This document shows, one piece after another, positions 1 to 7,832 of a stretch of 37,849 nt of DNA. The stretch lies in NCBI GenBank assembly GCA_049724395.1, contig JAUGWO010000218.1, positions 1-37,849 of the forward strand, read 5' to 3'. The notes beneath the pieces are model-generated. The model was not told where the DNA came from, searched no databases, and was given only the letters and a program-made list of their open reading frames with translations. The number at the start of each line of letters is the position of its first letter. Positions within the stretch are counted from its first letter, which is position 1. This DNA is from Spongospora subterranea f. sp. subterranea (lineage: Eukaryota; Endomyxa: Phytomyxea; Phytomyxea; Plasmodiophorida). The position numbers were made by a program, and so were the translations under genes.

Positions 1-52
1 CGTATTTTCTGTTACAATAAATTCTCCTCCGATTTCTTCAGTTTGTTAATTG

Positions 53-939
53 ATGTCGTCTGTTGAGGAACAAGTTGATGCGATTTGCAAGCGATGGGAC
101 GAGTCTCGGGCGATTTCCTTCGCTTTGATCCGATTATGGAGCAATCCTGGAGCGTCATGCTGGCGCGGCTGGAGCTCGGGACGGCGACGAGCGTGTTAGA
201 AGTCGGGTGCGGGAGGGGGAGTTGCGCACAGGCCATCGCCTCGTCGATCCGTCATGGCGCGAAGTTTACCGCCACCGACTTGTCGCTGGCTATGTATAGA
301 GTCGCCAGAGGACAGCTTCCCGGCTTGGTTCGCGTCGAGATCGCCAATGCGCTGGATTTATCTCCATTGGTGGCGACAGCCTTGTCTATCGATACATTAC
401 TAATATGTCGCTTCACATCGTTCCGGATCCTGATGCGATGATTCGTGAATCCCGACGAGTATTAACAGAAAATGGCATTACCGCATTCAGGTCTGATATC
501 CAAGTGCAAATATTACCTTCCTACAAATGTGCTGACGTTTACTGACGACACGGTTTAGTGTATGGGGAAACGCTGAGACTAGCGTGATGATGTCTTTCCA
601 GGAAATGAAAAGAATCCCCATTTTGATGTTGGACGGAATCCGGCTGCTCTTCGCGCTAGAGTGCAGAAAGCTGGATTTACGAAAGTAATTATGTGGCGTC
701 GGCAATGCGTGCTAGTTATGGGATGCAAGACGTGCTGCCGATTATTGGGCAAAATTAGAAGGCAGACCGTATGAAGACAACTGAGACTGGTTTAATGAAA
801 CAACTGCACTATATCAAGTGGGTGTTTTCGTTAATTGCTCTTCATTTTTTGCTTTTATCTCAAAATGTTTTTATAGACCGCTCTTGATAAGGGGATTCCA
901 ATTGGGCTTGAAGCACTCATTATACTAGCACGTCCATAA
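53..939 (+). pseudogene. Decayed SAM-dependent methyltransferase gene
   Basis: Class I (Rossmann) methyltransferase fragments read along the + strand. They run in order from a start at 53 (MSSVEEQVDAICKRWDES), through motif I VLEVGCGRG near 196-222, to NMSLHIVPDPDAMIRESRRVL around 402-464 and a C-terminal KGIPIGLEALIILARP ending in TAA at 937-939. Two GT-AG introns fit well: 491-558, which joins AF to SVWGNAETS, and 818-876, which joins ALYQ to TALDKG. The pieces lie in different frames: shifts near 105-112, near 385-390, near 607-615 and near 690-710, plus a TGA near 783 inside the last part. The rest of the window reads cleanly over long exons, so poor sequence quality is an unlikely explanation. 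This looks like a dead host gene of the family that methylates small molecules or proteins; the substrate is unknown. The correct C-terminus argues that the whole gene was once here. No neighbour suggests a pathway. Confidence 0.8.
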
Positions 940-2277
940 TGCGAAGTAAGTGCTCAACGGAGTCTATTCTATCGCAAACACGATAGAATACAAATGCTTC
1001 CAGCAATAAAGGCTGTCAACAGGTGTTTAAATGTTTTTCTGCACGACGTATTGTCTTGGTTATGTTGTTTCCAGTCGGTGAATCCACAGCCCATTAGCTC
1101 ACTTACAATTCGGCACACATTCCGTGATTTTGTTTTTCAAAAATTTGTTCGACAAACCATACCGATTCATTCTAGTCAAGGTTTGCGTCCGTGCGTTCAA
1201 TTTCTTGGCGCTTTTCTATGAACATGTGATATCTGTTTTCTGTCTCGAATCGAAACCATTCGAAGAGGAATCGCGTCATTCACTTCACAATTTTCGAACT
1301 GGCCTGAGCTGGATTTACCACAACTTCGTCAAGCGGCTTTCTGTTGTTTACTGATTCGCCAGATTCTTTTATCGGTCAATCTAATGGAATTGAATGCAGA
1401 TGAAAAAAAGAGTGCAACTGTGCATAACAGGCGTCCCCCATGCTCTTACAACTTTGCCATGAATTCTCTCCATACAATGCCGACGACCAACATCACAGCG
1501 GTAAGCAATCAAAACTACTTTCTTCTTTCAGCGTTAATCGTAGTTTTGACCGTTTACCGCTGTGCTGTTAGTCGTCTGCGTCGGGCGAAGAAAAATCTGG
1601 GCAAACTGGCAGGAGCAGTGGCTCGATTGCAAACTAATGATGCAGGTGACTTTACGAGCCGTCGTCAGATCTGACCATAGGTGAACGACAAGAGAACCGC
1701 TGTGGTATGGACTGACAAGATGACACCAAACCGTCGCCACAAAACTGACATTTGCATCAGAGCGATTGTCGTCCGGAGGTCTCAACGCTAAGGTGCAGCG
1801 CTTGCAACAACATTGGGCGCCATTCTTCAGCAAATCCTGTTCTGTCCACAGTCCAAAAAGGCAGACCTGCCAGGAGCTGAACCCATCAAATCATTCACTT
1901 TACACTCTCTGTCCAAAGAGCGTAGATCCATCTTCGTCGGCTCAGGATGCCAAAGACGCCCCACAGGTTAAACATGTCGACCTATTAACGAGTTTCAAAT
2001 GGAGTTAGCACATAACCGTCCTACTCGAACGCGAGGGTTTCAGCTCAACCAACATCAAACTGGCTCGCGCCAACGGCAACTACATTGATGGATAAAATTT
2101 TGTAGAACATGGACAAAGGCTGCTTGCTCCGCGCCAAAACCTTCGGGTCCTGCTCCTCGGTGCCTTTTTTCAAAAAACGGTTCGACAGTCCACAAGGAAA
2201 AACTTGTGTAACCCTCCTTAACAAATATTCGGGTTCCAAACTGGCCACATGTTTATTTAATCAAAAAATTAACGCTT
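940..2277. other. Stretch without a recognisable gene
   Basis: Only short overlapping reading frames are present. One (1384-1674, +, 96 residues) has a hydrophobic run followed by a basic helix, but it matches no family I know, and a possible short intron in it (from GTAAGC near 1501) makes it no more convincing. No repeats or RNA genes are seen. Confidence 0.4.
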
Positions 2278-2574
2278 TTAAGGAGATGGTGGCGGCTTTA
2301 CTATTATTGGTGAGTGGTCTTCACCGGTTTTCGGATCTCGGATGCAAGCATGTTCTTCGTTGTCACTGTTTTTATAAGACGAAAAAGCCTGGGGAGTTGG
2401 TGCTGGACCTAGGATCTCAATAGTCAAATCGGTGCTGTATTGGTGTTCCGCATTCGCATCATCGTGCTCCTTGGCAGCCTCAGGGTTGTAAGCGCCAACG
2501 AAGACACACACAACGAGGAAAGTGATGGCGACGCACATTAACTTGGAAACCGGACGCAAGAGGACAATAGACAT
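2278..2574 (-). CDS. Possible small secreted protein
   Basis: A 98-residue reading frame on the - strand begins MSIVLLRPVSKLMC. It has a textbook signal-peptide layout: basic residues, a hydrophobic core (CVAITFLVVCVFVG, about residues 14-27), then a likely cleavage after VGA. The remaining ~70 residues are polar and acidic and end in a proline-rich tail (PIIVKPPPSP). An upstream in-frame ATG at 2631 would add 19 residues and bury the signal core, so the internal start is preferred. No domain is recognised and only one pair of cysteines is near the membrane part, so it is not a cysteine-rich effector type. It lies alone between the methyltransferase relic and the transposon. It may be chance; the signal-like start is the only positive evidence. 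Confidence 0.35.
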   Translation of the reverse strand: MSIVLLRPVSKLMCVAITFLVVCVFVGAYNPEAAKEHDDANAEHQYSTDLTIEILGPAPTPQAFSSYKNSDNEEHACIRDPKTGEDHSPIIVKPPPSP

Positions 2575-2934
2575 GCTGAACGTGAGATGCCACAATGAAT
2601 CCAATAGAGGAATGACGCCAAGAGCCCACAAACGTGTCGCACAATCCTACCGTCGCCATGCCAATTGAGATTTATGAATAGCGATGTCCAGCGGTAATAT
2701 CCGATTGACTGTTGACCTATGACAGTCTCGTAACTCACCAGTCGCATTGAACACTGTTATCGCTATTGATAGATCGCAATGAGCATGACGACAGTAGTAA
2801 AAGTGTAGTAATCGTTACGAAACTGGTGCACAATGATGACTGGGGAGGTAACAATACTATTAATCTATTTATGATACACCCCTCAATTAACAAGAGTTGC
2901 CATTCGATGATCCATTGCCGAGCGGTCATCTGCA
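2575..2934. other. Unassigned spacer before transposon
   Basis: No coding, repeat or RNA signal is seen. The stretch ends at the TA dinucleotide (2935-2936) that serves as target site of the transposon that follows. Confidence 0.4.
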
Positions 2935-2936
2935 TA

Positions 2937-3207
2937 CAGTAAATGTTTTTGATAAGCATTCTCATGATAAGGCCCGAACCCCGAAAAAAGGGTTTAAGAC
3001 CTCAAAGGCCGATTTTTGACGAGAAAAACAGGGTCTTATCACAAAAACTGACCAAAACGCGGGCAGATAGGGGTCTTATCACAAAAACTGATTAAATTTG
3101 TGCTGGGAGCTCTTGTACCAACGTCAGTCGTCAATCAGAATTCTATTAATAAAATCTCCGGACTCCGAAATCCAGTCGTCCCTCAAAACCCAACAACAGT
3201 TGAATAT
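2937..3207 (+). repeat. Left terminal inverted repeat of pogo-like element
   Basis: Matches the reverse complement of 7304-7528. It contains two tandem copies of a segment holding TCTTATCACAAAAACT where the right end has one. The match resumes at 4914-4930 beyond the nested element, which shows that the nested element cut into this repeat. Confidence 0.85.
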
Positions 3208-3322
3208 GGGCCTACAGAAAACACTGGCCGCACTAACTGGCCGCAGTTTCTTGGCCAGTTAGTGTGGCCAGTGATTTCTGTAGGCCGCTGGTAGTGTGAG
3301 AATTAACCAACCGCATTCACTG

Positions 3323-3726
3323 GAAGTCCCGTTCTTCGAAACTACACGCTTGCCAATCCATTCGCTTCACCATGACGAGAACTGAAATGCGGACATCACG
3401 AGGTATTCCCTTCGCCAGATTTTAGTTCGCGCAAAATGTGATATTCCACGTGACGCAGTTTCTAGACAGTATGTGCGGCCAGCTTTTGCAGGTTTTGGCC
3501 AGCTAGTGCGGCCAGTAATTCTGTTACACCCTACTGGCCGCACTAGCTGGCCAAAACCTGCAAAAGCTGGCCGCACATACTGTCTAGAAACTGCGTCACG
3601 TGGAATATCACATTTTGCGCGAACTAAAATCTGGCGAAGGGAATACCTCGTGATGTCCGCATTTCAGTTCTCGTCATGGTGAAGCGAATGGATTGGCAAG
3701 CGTGTAGTTTCGAAGAACGGGACTTC
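3323..3726. repeat. Near-perfect palindrome, 194-base arms
   Basis: Positions 3323-3516 and 3533-3726 are reverse complements with no mismatch I could find, separated by a 16-base loop (3517-3532). The arms end inside ACTGGCC words. Identical arms mean the structure formed recently or is kept identical by gene conversion. Single-stranded DNA or RNA from here would fold into a ~190-base-pair hairpin. Lookalike reading frames in both arms are a by-product of the symmetry. Confidence 0.9.
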
Positions 3727-3936
3727 GCATATTCACCTGTTAACAGTAGCGAACACCAGCTGGACAAAGATGGCGTTCCACTGGCTATCAGCGGTGAATG
3801 CAGTTACAGGTTCGAACTGATGTCGGAAAAAGCGAATTTGATGCAGCGATGGCCATTGGCAGTTTCGCTGCACAAAATCTAAGAAATTACTTCATCCCAA
3901 AACCAACGATGTTGCCATAACTCTGCATTACAAAGT

Positions 3937-4387
3937 TTGTGCGGGCAATATCCGCTGTTCCAACAGCGATTGGAAATGACCAACCGACTTTGCTCAAACC
4001 CGGCCTGTGATATGGTAGAGGCTGAAAGCATGTTCCGTTGCTGTGTATTCATTTGGTTCCCAGGTTCTTACGGAAGATGTTCGCGAGATTGTATCAATGC
4101 CAGAGAATATCATGTTGATCGAGCTGCCAGTAGAGTGTGCATCTGACAGCTTGATGTGTAATGAACAAGTTACTGCTAACGGGTTCCACTGGCGTCTTGT
4201 TGCTCGCATCTCATCCACATCGGACACAGATTCACATTTTTATGCACACATCTTGCGTCAAGAAACCGTCAAAATTCCTGGTCGGTATTATTACAACGAC
4301 CTGGAGAACGACGGCAGAGCCTGTTATGTGGAAGGCAGATTCGAAAGCCGTGGTCTCTCTTATTATGTGTTCTATGTTAAGATTTAA
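3937..4387 (+). pseudogene. Ubiquitin-hydrolase (USP/UCH)-like fragment in transposon
   Basis: The 3' part (4043-4387, stop TAA) reads like the C-terminal half of a USP-type cysteine peptidase. A PENIMLIELP strand is followed by NGFHWRLVARI, then a His-box-like SHFYAHIL, then YYYNDLENDGR (aromatic and Asp position), and a terminal SYYVFYVKI. Just upstream in another frame, 3937-4030 encodes RLCSNPACDMVEAESMFR, a CxxxxC zinc-ribbon-like piece as seen inserted in such domains. An intron or a frame break must lie between the two parts. The Cys box (catalytic Cys) is not found, so this piece alone should not be active. It sits inside the 9-base-duplication transposon and has no start of its own that I trust. 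An alternative is a captured host gene fragment. Family assignment is by motif pattern only. Confidence 0.4.
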
Positions 4388-4680
4388 TACAATGAGAAGA
4401 ATGCATTTCTAACAGCCGCTTGATAGGATGTGCCCCGCTTGAACAATTTCAAGAAAAAAATGAAGAAGTTGTGATAGTTTTCCCTTTGTAATTAGAAAAC
4501 GTAATGGGAAAGACGACAGCTTTCGAAGCTGCCTTCCACATAGCAGCAGCATTGAGATGTGGCCGGCCTGTTGTGTGAATTAACGGTGTTCGGGCATTAT
4601 GTGAGAAACTGAATAAGCTCTGTAGAAAGAAGAGTTAAGACACACTATGACATTGAAATTTCAAATTTTTAGCCTTCTAA

Positions 4681-4890
4681 ACAATTTTGCAGGTTTTGGC
4701 CAGCTAGTGCGGCCAGTGAATTCTGTTACACCCTAGTTAGGGTGTGAATTAACTGGCCGCAATCGCTGGCCTACTTTGATCAATCAGGCCAGTGAATGCG
4801 GCCGGTTAATTCACACACTATCAGCGGCCTACAGAAAACACTGGCCACACTAACTGGCCAAGAAACTGCGGCCAGTTAGTGCGGCCAGTG
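4681..4890. repeat. GGCCAGT-rich subterminal repeat cluster
   Basis: Many copies of GGCCAGT, ACTGGCC and GCGGCC words in both orientations lie in ~200 bases at the right end of the nested transposon. They are separated by pieces such as GTGTGAATTAAC and TTCTGTTACACCCTA. The same words flank the loop of the 194-base palindrome and the left end (3211-3322). Clustered direct and inverted short words near transposon ends commonly bind the transposase; that role is inferred here. Confidence 0.6.
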
Positions 4891-4936
4891 AATTATAGCC
4901 GCCCGTTGAATATTGGTCATACCTTTCATTATCAAA

Positions 4937-5528
4937 ATTCCTCAACCTTGCATTATAGAGTGCGTTTTTCGATGTGCAATCAGCACTTGAGCGGTTTGAA
5001 AGGATTTGTTGCAGTCAGTACACTGATGTCTATCTCGAGCGAAACGAGGGCAGTTTTTAGAGACAAACTGTTGGCCACTGGCTTTCGCTGTCAAAATTGA
5101 TGGGCCAAAGAAGGCGTGCAAACTTGTCTGCTGCAGAAGAGGCTTACGAGGTTTACTGCAACCTTTGAGAAAAGGAAAGTTATTCATTTTGCCTGACGAA
5201 AATATACTGTGCGCACCTGAAGGTACTGCTGGTGAATTTTCAGCTTCCACTTTGCTGTAATTGTGTGAAATTACATCATGATGCACTAAAATGTAAGTCA
5301 AACGGGTACCCGGATTGCCAATGACCAAGAATTATTTAACCTGACGAGACAGTTACGGCGACCCCATTTTCTGCCGAAAAATTTGCAGCATTGCTAGGTA
5401 GCATTGCTGCAGACAGCTTCTCAATCGAGATTGTCTTGAGAGTTTGAAACTCTTCAGCAGTGATGAGTCCGTTGGCATGCAAATCTGCCAAATCCCGGAT
5501 TGCAGCTACAATGGATCCTGATATTGAT
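4937..5528 (-). repeat. Direct repeat copy 1 (D1)
   Basis: About 592 bases repeated in the same orientation at 6711-7303 with only a few substitutions and small indels. The two copies bracket the transposase core. D1 lies on the left-TIR side, as expected for the 3' end of a minus-strand gene; D2 abuts the right TIR, where the 5' end would be expected. One copy is therefore misplaced by rearrangement. Confidence 0.85.
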
Positions 5529-5551
5529 GATTGTCCCTTGTCAACGAACAT
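4942..5551 (-). pseudogene. PIP-box and C2H2 zinc-finger segment, copy 1
   Basis: Reading on the - strand, a short helical module comes first (IRDLADLHANGLITAEEF, about 5500-5447), resembling SHOCT-type C-terminal helices. A GTAACTG donor near 5355 and TAG or CAG acceptors near 5250-5290 suggest an intron. Then come a PCNA-interacting-peptide match QTSLHAFF (Q-x-x-L-x-x-F-F, 5130-5107) and a classic C2H2 finger (C-x2-C-x12-H-x3-H, about 5030-4958), ending HSIMQG and a stop. Drosophila pogo transposase is known to bind PCNA through such a motif. I therefore infer that this is the C-terminal region of the element's own transposase, or a second protein of the element. It lies directly before the left terminal repeat, which fits a C-terminus. 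Confidence 0.55.
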
Positions 5552-5700
5552 GTTTTGGAATTTGTTAGATTATGAAGGTGAGGTCCCGATTAGGAAAAAC
5601 GTCAGCAGAGAACGCCGCCGTCGGTACAGTTACGGGATGAAGTCTGAAATTTTAGAGAATATAGAGATTCTCCAAAAAGAGATGTCTTCACGGGCTGAGG
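5526..5700 (+). repeat. Inverted repeat X flanking transposase core
   Basis: Matches the reverse complement of 6531-6698 closely. It carries the transposase N-terminal code in + orientation (MFWNLLDYEGEVPIRKNV, then SRERRRRYSYGMKSEIL), while the second copy carries it in - orientation with a 4-base deletion that shifts the frame after RKNV. At 5700/5701 it is fused to the truncated DDE part of the opposite-strand transposase, a sharp rearrangement joint. Confidence 0.8.
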
Positions 5701-6697
5701 AGAAAACAATAAATCACATGAATTTCCACTTTTAATCTGAAAATGCGATAAAGCACCCAATGACTGGTTTCGCTCGAATTCATAATCATGGCCCCGGCAC
5801 CTTGAAAGATGATTATAGGCTTTGGTTGCAGCGCTTGAGAATCCGCACAAAGAGTCAGATGCAAGGTGCATTGCCGTTTTTCATAACCCGAACGTGGCTG
5901 CCGAACCCAAACACGCTCAGCACCCTTATTGTCTACAGTTCTTTTATCACCTTCACAGATGAAAGGCAATGGGACCTAGGAGACACAAGTTAATAGCTGG
6001 TTTTCGCATTATATGTTCGAGCACCTGGTCAAAGTTGAATACCGAGGATGGCTTGTAAAATCCATACTTGGTGTTAACGGTCGGAGACTGAGAAAATTGC
6101 GAAAACAAATTCTGATGAAACTTGAAAATCGCGGGACTGCTTTGCGATGCTGCCAATTTCTTGTGATTGCTCCATCGACGGATCGAGAACCCTTGTCGGA
6201 GGAGAAACCCAGAATAATACCAGGAACGAGAAAGCTGAATATGATCAACATGTTGATCGGGAATCAGAGTACGTATTTTCCTCAGTTGGCGAGCACGGGA
6301 TATGATCCAGGTTTTATTGGCTTTAGGCCATTAAGACGACGTTGTCGCACCTCGCGTCCCAACTCTTCCTCTAACCTTCTGAGATGAATGAGCCAAGGAC
6401 GATTGAATCGCCCTCGTTTACGTGAATTAGAGGAGCAGCTCGCAATGTTTCTGATTTCAGAAGCAGACTTGACCCACTTCGTCAAAACATCACTGGAAAT
6501 CCCTGATGAATTACTCACGCTGCGTACTGCCTCAGCCCGTGAAGACATCTCTTTTTGGAGAATCTCTATATTTTCTAAAATTTCAGACTTCATCCCGTAA
6601 CTGTACCGACGGCGGCGTTCTTGACGTTTTTCCTAATCGGGACCTCACCTTCATAATCTAACAAATTCCAAAACATGTTCGTTGACAAGGGATAATC
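5701..6697 (-). pseudogene. Broken pogo-like DDE transposase
   Basis: On the - strand the N-terminal part (6593-6282) has a helix-turn-helix-like stretch (SSGISSDVLTKWVKSASEIR), followed by a basic SRKRGRFNRPWLIHLRRLEE segment like CENP-B/pogo DNA-binding domains. Further on come QGFSIRRWSNHKKL, then VFNFDQV (first catalytic Asp in the NxDQ motif), then DNKGAERVWV, EKRQCTLHLTLCAD and PKPIIIFQGAG (about 6190-5800). This is the DDE_1 order of pogo-type transposases. The later catalytic Asp residues are missing because the gene is cut at 5701 by repeat X. At least two frame changes separate the parts (near 6240-6290 and near 5950-5970). It cannot encode an active enzyme as it stands. Confidence 0.75.
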
Positions 6698-6698
6698 A
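6531..6698 (-). repeat. Inverted repeat X', second copy
   Basis: Reverse complement of 5526-5700 apart from a 4-base deletion and a few changes. It is continuous with the transposase body, so this copy is in its original context and X is the displaced one. Confidence 0.8.
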
Positions 6699-6710
6699 TC
6701 AAAATTTAAA

Positions 6711-7312
6711 ATTCCTCAACCTGGCATTATAGAGTGCGTTTTTCGATGTGCAATCAGCGCTTGAGCCGTTTGAAGGGATTTGTTGCAGTCAGTACACTGA
6801 TGTCCATCTCGAGCGAAACGAGGGCAGTTTTTAGAGACAAACTGTTGGCCACTGGCTTTCGCTGTCAAAATTGATGGGCCAAAGAAGGCGTGCAAACTTG
6901 TCTGCTGCAGAAGAGGCTTACGAGGTTTACAGCAACCTTTTTGAGAAAAGGAAAGTTATTCATTTTGCCTGACGAAAATATACTGTGCGCACCTGAAGGT
7001 ACTGCTGGTGAATTTTCAGCTTCCGCTTTGCTGTAATTGTGTGAAATTACATCATGATGCACTAAAATGTAAGTCAAACGGGTACCCGGATTGCCAATGA
7101 CCAAGAATTATTTAACCTGACGAGACAGTTACGGCGACCCCATTTTCTGCCGAATAAAAAAATTTGCAGCATTGCTAGGTAGCATTGCTGCAGACAGCTT
7201 CTCAATCGAGATTGTCTTGAGAGTTTGGAACTCTTCAGCAGTGATGAGTCCGTTGGCATGCAAATCTGCCAAATCCCGGATTGCAGCTACAATGGATCCT
7301 GATATTGAAAGG
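6711..7312 (-). pseudogene. PIP-box and zinc-finger segment, copy 2 (D2)
   Basis: Same segment as 4942-5551 and in the same orientation. It is joined at 7303 directly to the right terminal repeat and ends just before the transposase N-terminus. It keeps the helical module (IRDLADLHANGL), but an added T in the run near 6940 shifts the frame before the PIP motif, and a 6-7 base insertion near 7155 disturbs the middle. It is therefore the more damaged copy. Its place upstream of the transposase start makes little sense for a functional gene and points to duplication within the element. Confidence 0.6.
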
Positions 7313-7528
7313 TATGACCAATATTCAACTGTTGTTGGGTTTTGAGGGACGACTGAATTTAGAATTCTGATTGACGACTGACGTTGGTACAAGAGCTCCC
7401 AGCACAAATTTAATTAGTTTTTGTGATAAGACCCTGTTTTTCTCGTCAAAAATCGGCCTTTGGGGTCTTAGACCCATTTTTCGGGGTTCGGGCCTTATCA
7501 TGAGAATGCTTATCAAAAAAATTTACTG
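7304..7528 (-). repeat. Right terminal inverted repeat of pogo-like element
   Basis: Inverse of the left end, in single-copy form (no internal tandem doubling), so it is probably closer to the ancestral repeat. It is followed directly by the TA duplication at 7529-7530. Confidence 0.85.
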
Positions 7529-7689
7529 TATTACAGTTTTTGCATTTCCTGGAAAAGCCGTGTCGGAATTTCATGCGTCTCATCCCACAGTGCTGTGGCA
7601 GGACACTGTCACAGACTGTATCTAGAGCAATCCGCACACTGTGATACCGTCACTGGTTTAGTGGTATTGCGCCGCGGTGTTTCGGGGTT

Positions 7690-7832
7690 GTCCAGAGTCA
7701 CTGGTCAGATTTTGGTCGTTCCTATCTCCAGAAACCGCGGCATCTCTTCATTCACATCGCTGCTTGACATCCTTTTGATTTCAACAAAGCCAAACGTCAC
7801 CTCTTGTTTGCCCTCTGAGTTTCGTTCCAGCC
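7690..7832 (+). promoter_or_regulatory. Conserved 5' flank of short ATPase paralogue
   Basis: This stretch matches the 5' flank of the full ATPase gene (18867-19010 on the - strand). Shared words include GGTTTTTCGG-like, CTCTTCATTCACATCG and ACGTCACCTC, and both end in a GCCATGGGATC start context. The homology reaches past the start codon, so the promoter and 5' leader were duplicated with the gene. No TATA box is evident. Confidence 0.55.

Larger units (their letters stand above)
3208..4904. mobile_element. Nested TIR transposon with 9-base target duplication
   Basis: GTTGAATAT occurs at 3199-3207 and again at 4905-4913, exactly flanking a 1,697-base segment. That segment begins GGGCCTACAG and ends in the inverse of GGGCGGCTAT. 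After 14 diverged bases its two ends match as inverted repeats for about 100 bases (3208-3322 against 4789-4904). A 9-base duplication is typical of Mutator-like elements; 8 would be expected for hAT. No Mutator transposase is visible, so the element is probably non-autonomous or cargo-carrying. It holds a large palindrome (3323-3726) and a ubiquitin-hydrolase-like frame (3937-4387). Its ends are dense in GGCCAGT/ACTGGCC words, themselves arranged as hairpins (for example 3211-3283), which resembles subterminal transposase-binding repeats. Superfamily is inferred from the duplication length only. Confidence 0.75.
2937..7528 (-). mobile_element. Tc1/mariner-superfamily pogo-like transposon
   Basis: The element starts CAGTAAATG and ends with the inverse, and it is flanked on both sides by TA (2935-2936 and 7529-7530), the target duplication of the Tc1/mariner superfamily. 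Terminal inverted repeats run 2937-3207 (continuing at 4914-4930 past a nested insertion) and about 7304-7528. The outer ~50 bases differ by only one or two positions. The left repeat is longer because a ~40-base piece with GGGTCTTATCACAAAAACT is tandemly doubled and ~20 extra bases lie near 3148-3170. Inside, on the - strand, are a broken transposase (5701-6697) and two copies of a C-terminal-like segment (4937-5528, 6711-7303). The element is rearranged and carries a second element at 3208-4904. Family assignment rests on the TA duplication together with the DDE_1-type motifs. Confidence 0.85.

Noticed and set aside
85-441. An intact short methyltransferase gene
   Set aside because: It contains motif I, but the rest of the domain continues in other frames with good homology, so the frame is one piece of a broken gene.
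3367-3682. Two identical proteins on opposite strands
   Set aside because: They are the two arms of one palindrome read from either side. The symmetry explains them without coding.
5336-5551. SHOCT-domain bacterial-type protein
   Set aside because: The helix pattern is similar, but the segment is part of a eukaryotic DNA transposon. I keep it only as a resemblance.
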